From Epiperipatus broadwayi (Eukaryota > Onychophora > Udeonychophora > Euonychophora > Peripatidae): a stretch of 64,000 bases of DNA. Position 1 is the first letter of the stretch; each line of letters starts with the position of its first letter. The stretch covers positions 15,448,258-15,512,257 of the forward strand of contig JAQFVV010000013.1 of assembly GCA_028023455.1 (NCBI GenBank), given 5' to 3'. Below the pieces are notes generated by a model. The model was given only the letters and a program-made list of their open reading frames with translations, had not been told where the DNA came from and did not search any database. Below, in pieces: positions 59,276-64,000 of this stretch. The translations under genes were made by a program, and so were the position numbers.

Positions 59276-60983
59276 CTACAAAGATCAAAAACATGACTAA
59301 ATAAAACTTAAAATATAAGGATTATAAAAATAAATTCATCCATATAATGAAACTAATTCAATTTTTTTTTGTCATAATTAATTAATTAAATTATTTTTAA
59401 AACATATTTAAATTCTATTATAATAATTCTACAGGATTTCTTTAACAAAAAATAAATAAAATTAACAGTTACTTTTATTAATATTATTTATTTTGTAATG
59501 TTTTTCTAAACTTTTATGTACATTATTCATACTTCATCTTAAAAAAGATTCAGTTGTATTAAAAGATTTTACTTAATAAATGCCTTTATTGGAAGTTATT
59601 GTTATATTGTAACTATTCAATACCTATTGTCATCTCCAATCAGTTTAGATACTATTATATGTTTCACTGTTAAAAATGAAGTATTAAAACGATGTACAAA
59701 TGGAAAAACCTAATAAAATCACTAAAATTCAATGGAATTGTTGAATACTGTATATATTAATGAAATAATAACCTTTGGATGCATAGAACATTAGAATCCT
59801 TTGCAAGTCAAACCTTCAAAATCAATTTTTAATGAACTCATAAACACCTTTCATACTAATCAATTAATTAGATGAATCATTAATGTGTTTTAGTAGTGAT
59901 AGTAATAAAACTTCAATCTGACCAGTTCACAAATATAAATTTTATTAATTTTGACAACTCTGTAAACAGTCACTGATTACTAAATATGTAAATGTATTCA
60001 TTTGAACCATAGATTAATATGAGAAGGTTTATTATAAAAATGACCATGGGAAAAATTGCTAAAAAATGATACTTAAGTTATGTGTATCTAAAGATAATTA
60101 CTTTGTTAATATTATTATACCATAGTAAGTGTTATATATTTAACAGCCAATGTTTGTTTACAGGATTATTAAAACTAATAGTGTATAACCCATTTAAAAT
60201 TAAGAAGAAAAATGAGGTAAAAAGCCTTGTAGATTTCCTCATTTAAGCTATCTATACTTAATAGTTTCATCAAATAATATTATATTTATATATAAAACAA
60301 TAAAAAAAATATTTTAAAATCATTGAGACCACCAAAACATATCAAGACTTCCACAGAAATCTACTTTGGAATGAAATTACAGCCAAAATAATATGCATAA
60401 TACTACAACTCAAATTTAAAATATTTCTCCCCAATCAAGTTTCATTATTTTACTTTTATTACACAAATAGCAGCAACACCAGCAGCAGCAGCATCATCAT
60501 CATCAACAACAATAATAATAATAATAATAAATTATTTCTACAGAATTGCACAACATGGGTAATTCCATTATAGACTTTTTTTTAATATTAACATACACAT
60601 TTAAACTTTCTTTTTTTCCAATTTCATATTCATTACGCATTATTAATTCAACTATTCTATTTAAAATCTATTATCATTTTCTTTATATACTTCATCAAAT
60701 GTTTTGATTCATCTCTGTAACATCATAATCCTTCAACTCCAAATTAATAAAAGTAATATTTTTGTTAATGAAAGAAAAAATATTAATAAAGGTCTAAGTT
60801 ACTAGTAAGTAAATGAAACTTTTGTAACAAATATCATAAAAAACATGAAGCCAATGATAATTTTCATTAAAAGTCCACATATTCAAACATAAGCATATAA
60901 TTAAATATGGATATAAATGTTTTAGTCCATGGTGTATGAAGATTCTTCTAATAGTTTTTCAAACTGAGAAATCATACAATATA
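59276..60983. other. AT-rich sequence, upstream elongase intron
   Basis: No exon recognised. Probably intron of the elongase gene. Confidence 0.45.
60466..60532 (+). repeat. Compound trinucleotide microsatellite
   Basis: CAG, CAT, CAA and AAT triplets follow each other (AGCAGCAGCAGCATCATCAT, then CAACAACAATAATAATAAT). The CAG/CAT mix resembles the 3' tail of the RTE element at 17857, but no RTE body is attached. Confidence 0.9.
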
Positions 60984-61964
60984 CACCTGGGTCTCGTTTT
61001 ACGCGATAGATAGGTTCCTCAGAAAACATGCGCAAACGAAATCACGCAAAAATAGACGTAACTTACATTGAAAAGGGGGGGGTGCAGTCTGTGATTTTTC
61101 AAAATTCGCATAAAAGCAAAGCACCAATGTAAAATTACTTTAAAATTCGCTCAAAAAAAAAATAAGGAAATAAAATATGACTAATAAAAAATTTCAAATT
61201 TGAAAAAAATTGATACAAGACAAACTTTTTTTAACTATAACATTTATTTTTATTCAAAATAATATATTTTTATGCATAATTTACATTTTTTTTATACACG
61301 TTTTAATTATTATCGATATTTGCCGAAAAACATGGTCGTTTGCAAACTGAGGAAATACAACTAGCGCTAACTTCACACTCATGTTAATCTTTGAGATGAT
61401 GATTTTATTAATTGTTTATGAACTTAGACTTACGATAATAAAAAGACATTTATTCACCACTGCTGGGAAAAATTTAATTAAAACTAACAACTAAAAATTA
61501 AATTCTTATTTTTGTCTTTAATTTTCAATTCCGTTTAAAAATCAAATTTCGTTTCACTGCTATTACTCACCTTTTAAAAATAAACTTGCAGACACTAAAT
61601 GATTAATAATTGATTATGTTCTTTTTTAAAAAGCAAAAACAGAATGTGATTTAAAATGCAAAATTAACACGCACAATGTTTGAACAAATTTACATTATAA
61701 TCTTGTAAAATTTAATGTGTATATACATAAAACGTGGAAATCATGATTTTAATTTCATTATTGCATAAAATCTTACTATTATAAAGCACCGAAAATATTG
61801 ACAGTACTAAGATGTAAATCGAATTCCAATAATGTGCTATTACTTTCAATATAACGTAAGTGCGCGAAATTTATTATTTAAAGTAATAGCGCATTATCGG
61901 AGTTCGACTTCCGGTGAACTTCAAAATCGTGTTAAATAAGTCCGTGTAAAAAGAAACCCAGGTG
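60984..61964 (-). mobile_element. Pogo/Tigger-like DNA transposon, copy 2 (non-autonomous)
   Basis: The ends CACCTGGGTCTCGTTTTACG and (other strand) CACCTGGGTTTCTTTTTACA are flanked by TA. The interior is colinear with copy 1 (GATAGGTTCCTCAGA, CGCATAAAAGCAAAGCA, TTCAAATTTGAAAAAAATTG, GAGGAAATACAACTAGC) but lacks the helix-turn-helix fragment and the tandem duplication. The subterminal hairpin with the GTGCGCGAAATTTAT loop is at 61810-61915. It is in the same orientation as copy 1. Confidence 0.88.
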
Positions 61965-62640
61965 TATATATATATAATTGTTTCTTTTCAAAAGATGTTC
62001 AAACATAATGAAAATTGATAATTATATAAATAAGATAAACAGCAAATTTGGTTAAGCAAAACTTTCATCAAACATTATATTCATTTTCTATGAATAATTT
62101 TTAGATTTTACCTCATCTTTAAGATATGATATAAACATTTATTTCATATAGGTCTTTTTTATTTTTTGTTCTCATGCACTTTGATTGAAATTTCAACATT
62201 AGACATTAATATATATTGTACCAACATTGTGTTGGCACATAATAATTTTGTTTAAAAAAATTATTAAAATAAAAATAATTTGTCAAAGAAAACAAGATTA
62301 AAAGTCTAAAGGTTATAAAAAAAGAAGTAAAGAGTTTTTTCTTATTATTATTAGTTAAAATGTAACGTAAAGTTTAAAAATATAAATCTCTTTTCATTCG
62401 AGTTAAAGAAAAAAAGTAATCTTAAAAACTAAATAATAAATTGATCTTAAGTTTTACATGTGCGTAAATATAAGCTTGTTAATAAAATATATATGTGTGA
62501 GAGTAAACAAACAAATTATAAATGCGTGTATATATGCGTGTTAAAATAATATTAAAAATAAATGAAAGTTAAAAAATTAAAAACACTCAGCGATGGCTAT
62601 TAATTAAAATATAAAAATAACATGTTTGCATGGCTACTAA
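61965..62640. other. AT-rich sequence, no gene seen
   Basis: TA- and A-rich with GTGTG patches. Nothing supported. Confidence 0.5.
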
Positions 62641-63834
62641 TTAAACGATCTTCAAAAACACGTAATTAAAAGATTATCAAAGGAATTTTGACAACAGATA
62701 TTGCTGGAGAATATCAAATGACAACACGCCTTAAATATAAATAGATAAATTTTTATTGGACAGTTAGTCATGTTAGTTGCATTTTTGAGACTGAGTCGAG
62801 TTGAGTTTGAGTTGCGTTTAAGAGAGTTATATTAGTCAGTTTATTTTGGATCAAGAATGCAGTGTTAAAACATCGGAAAACATACGACTTTCTCCAGCCT
62901 GAAGTCCGATGAAAACAGCCAATCTACCCGATAAAAGTGATGCCTGCACAACAACCTGAAACTGCTCAATATCTAATTGTCTTTAAAAAATGCCTCAGAA
63001 TAATAAACATCAAATCTCCACAAGAAAACTTCAAATCTAACCGGTTAGAAATACTTCATTAGAAACAGCAAGAAGTATCCACATTTTCTTATTTCTAAAG
63101 TAGCCATCGCATTCATAAAGCTCCAAGAGTCAAGTTTAAGAACTCTATAGCATACATAGACGAATTATTTATTTGTGTGTTTAAAATGTTGTGTGTGTTA
63201 ATGCGTTAGTATATTGATTTCATTGTATTTTAAATTTCAAATATTATTTAATGCTTTCTCATAAGATATTATAGTATGTGAATTAAAAATGTGTGTGTGT
63301 TATATTAGTAAATAAGATTTATAAAATATTTAAAATTAGTTTAATAGATGTTAATTAAAATAAATTGTCTTTAAACATAAAGCTTTATTTGTCGGCCAAT
63401 TTTTTTGCCACTATTTAAGTGAAACAATATTTTGTTATTGAATTAAAAATTAGACTGAGCTAGTTAAGGGATTTTTTGAGCGCTGGATTATGGGCTTACT
63501 GTCCGAACATGTTAGTTTTAGACTAGCAGGCGCCCGGGGTTTACTCCGAAACAAATAAAGTGTTTGGATAGTAGGGTTTGATCTAGCAACCGAGGGGGGC
63601 TATGATCTGGAAATATGATCATGTTATGCATTACATAGCTCGGTCTGATCGTGGGTATTATTGACAGCTCTGTTATCAATAATATTTTCCACTTTGCTTG
63701 AATGTGCCGGTTCGTTCACATAATATTTATAATTAAATAAGATTATAAATTTATTAGAAATAGATTGAAAACACAGCTAAACCATTTGGCAGATCAAGTG
63801 GGAGCGCATCGGATAGAACCCGGTACAATATATT
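62640..63834 (-). repeat. Unclassified interspersed repeat, copy 2
   Basis: 63478-63834 is the inverted match of 56092-56450. The left limit (about 62640) is a guess based on where composition changes; this part holds GC-richer stretches such as GACTGAGTCGAGTTGAG and CATCGGAAAACATACGAC. ATTTTTATTGGACAG upstream and an AATAAA-like site near 63370 would fit an LTR-type transcription unit, without proof. The right edge reads ACCCGGTACA. Confidence 0.6.
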
Positions 63835-64000
63835 TCATTTCTTATAGTCATTTCTATGTGTATATATCATTTCTTATGGCATATTGACATGCTTCATTTG
63901 TGAATGAAAATTGATTTGATATTAAATTAAATTGATAAGTGTATATACATACAGTTGCATGTAAGCAATTTATATATAGTCTTGCTCATAAATAATGCAG
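63835..64000. other. AT-rich end of window
   Basis: No feature seen. Confidence 0.5.

Noticed and set aside
59276-64000. Upstream elongase exons (N-terminal membrane segments)
   Set aside because: I searched the minus strand for the expected residues before VNALWWYYFSK and for donors, and found no convincing segment. They probably lie beyond the window.
1-64000. Bacterial-type features (operons, CRISPR arrays, Shine-Dalgarno sites, prophage)
   Set aside because: Spliced exons, polyadenylation signals, SINEs and non-LTR elements show a eukaryotic nuclear genome. No regularly spaced direct repeats of CRISPR type occur.

Overview
This is an AT-rich, intron-rich metazoan chromosome fragment, with no operons, ribosome binding sites or CRISPR. 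Coding sequence is split into short exons with canonical splice sites, and introns of 5-11 kb are packed with eroded transposons. The mix (RTE and SGNH-esterase non-LTR elements, hAT, pogo/Tigger, tRNA-derived SINEs, foldback MITEs) together with an ELOVL4/2/5-like elongase points to an invertebrate. I cannot name the phylum from sequence alone.

Two protein-coding genes are supported by splice sites whose phases join correctly. (1) A + strand gene has its last three exons at 16260-16296, 21544-21653 and 29492-29624, followed by two AATAAA signals. It encodes a coiled-coil C-terminus ending in a CxxC...C segment, and I do not recognise the family. (2) A - strand very-long-chain fatty acid elongase (ELOVL) has exons at 59275-59104 (histidine box HVYHH), 47995-47871 and 37524-37213 (stop). 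Its 5' exons are not found here. The two genes converge, stop to stop, about 7.6 kb apart. Two more isolated candidate exons (28285-28092 and 57653-57559, both - strand) are weakly supported.

Layout. 1-2160: an old reverse-transcriptase relic interrupted by two opposed SINEs, one of which holds a perfect 118-bp-arm palindrome. 4146-7500: a 5'-truncated non-LTR element (-). 7.5-16.2 kb: low-complexity AT-rich DNA with one MITE. 17857-21142: a full-length RTE element (-) with a 10-bp target-site duplication, inside an intron of gene 1. 22377-23150: a hAT remnant. 23160-27690: an old, near-complete copy of the 4.1-7.5 kb family (+), with ORF1 (zinc finger, coiled coil, SGNH hydrolase) and ORF2 (endonuclease, RT, zinc knuckle). 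37.9-48.8 kb: more RT relics, foldback elements, a complex island (40.5-41.6 kb) and tandem duplications in the first ELOVL intron from the 3' end. 48855-50319 and 60984-61964: two pogo/Tigger-like elements, one keeping a transposase helix-turn-helix fragment. 56.1-57.2 kb and 62.6-63.8 kb: two inverted copies of an unclassified repeat.

Apart from the two host genes, essentially all coding signal is decayed mobile-element protein. No novel multi-gene system was found. The most unusual items are the perfect palindrome, a recurrent CTGAAGAAG / stem / AAAC hairpin frame shared by otherwise different repeats, and the repeated occurrence of ~110-150 bp tandem duplications.
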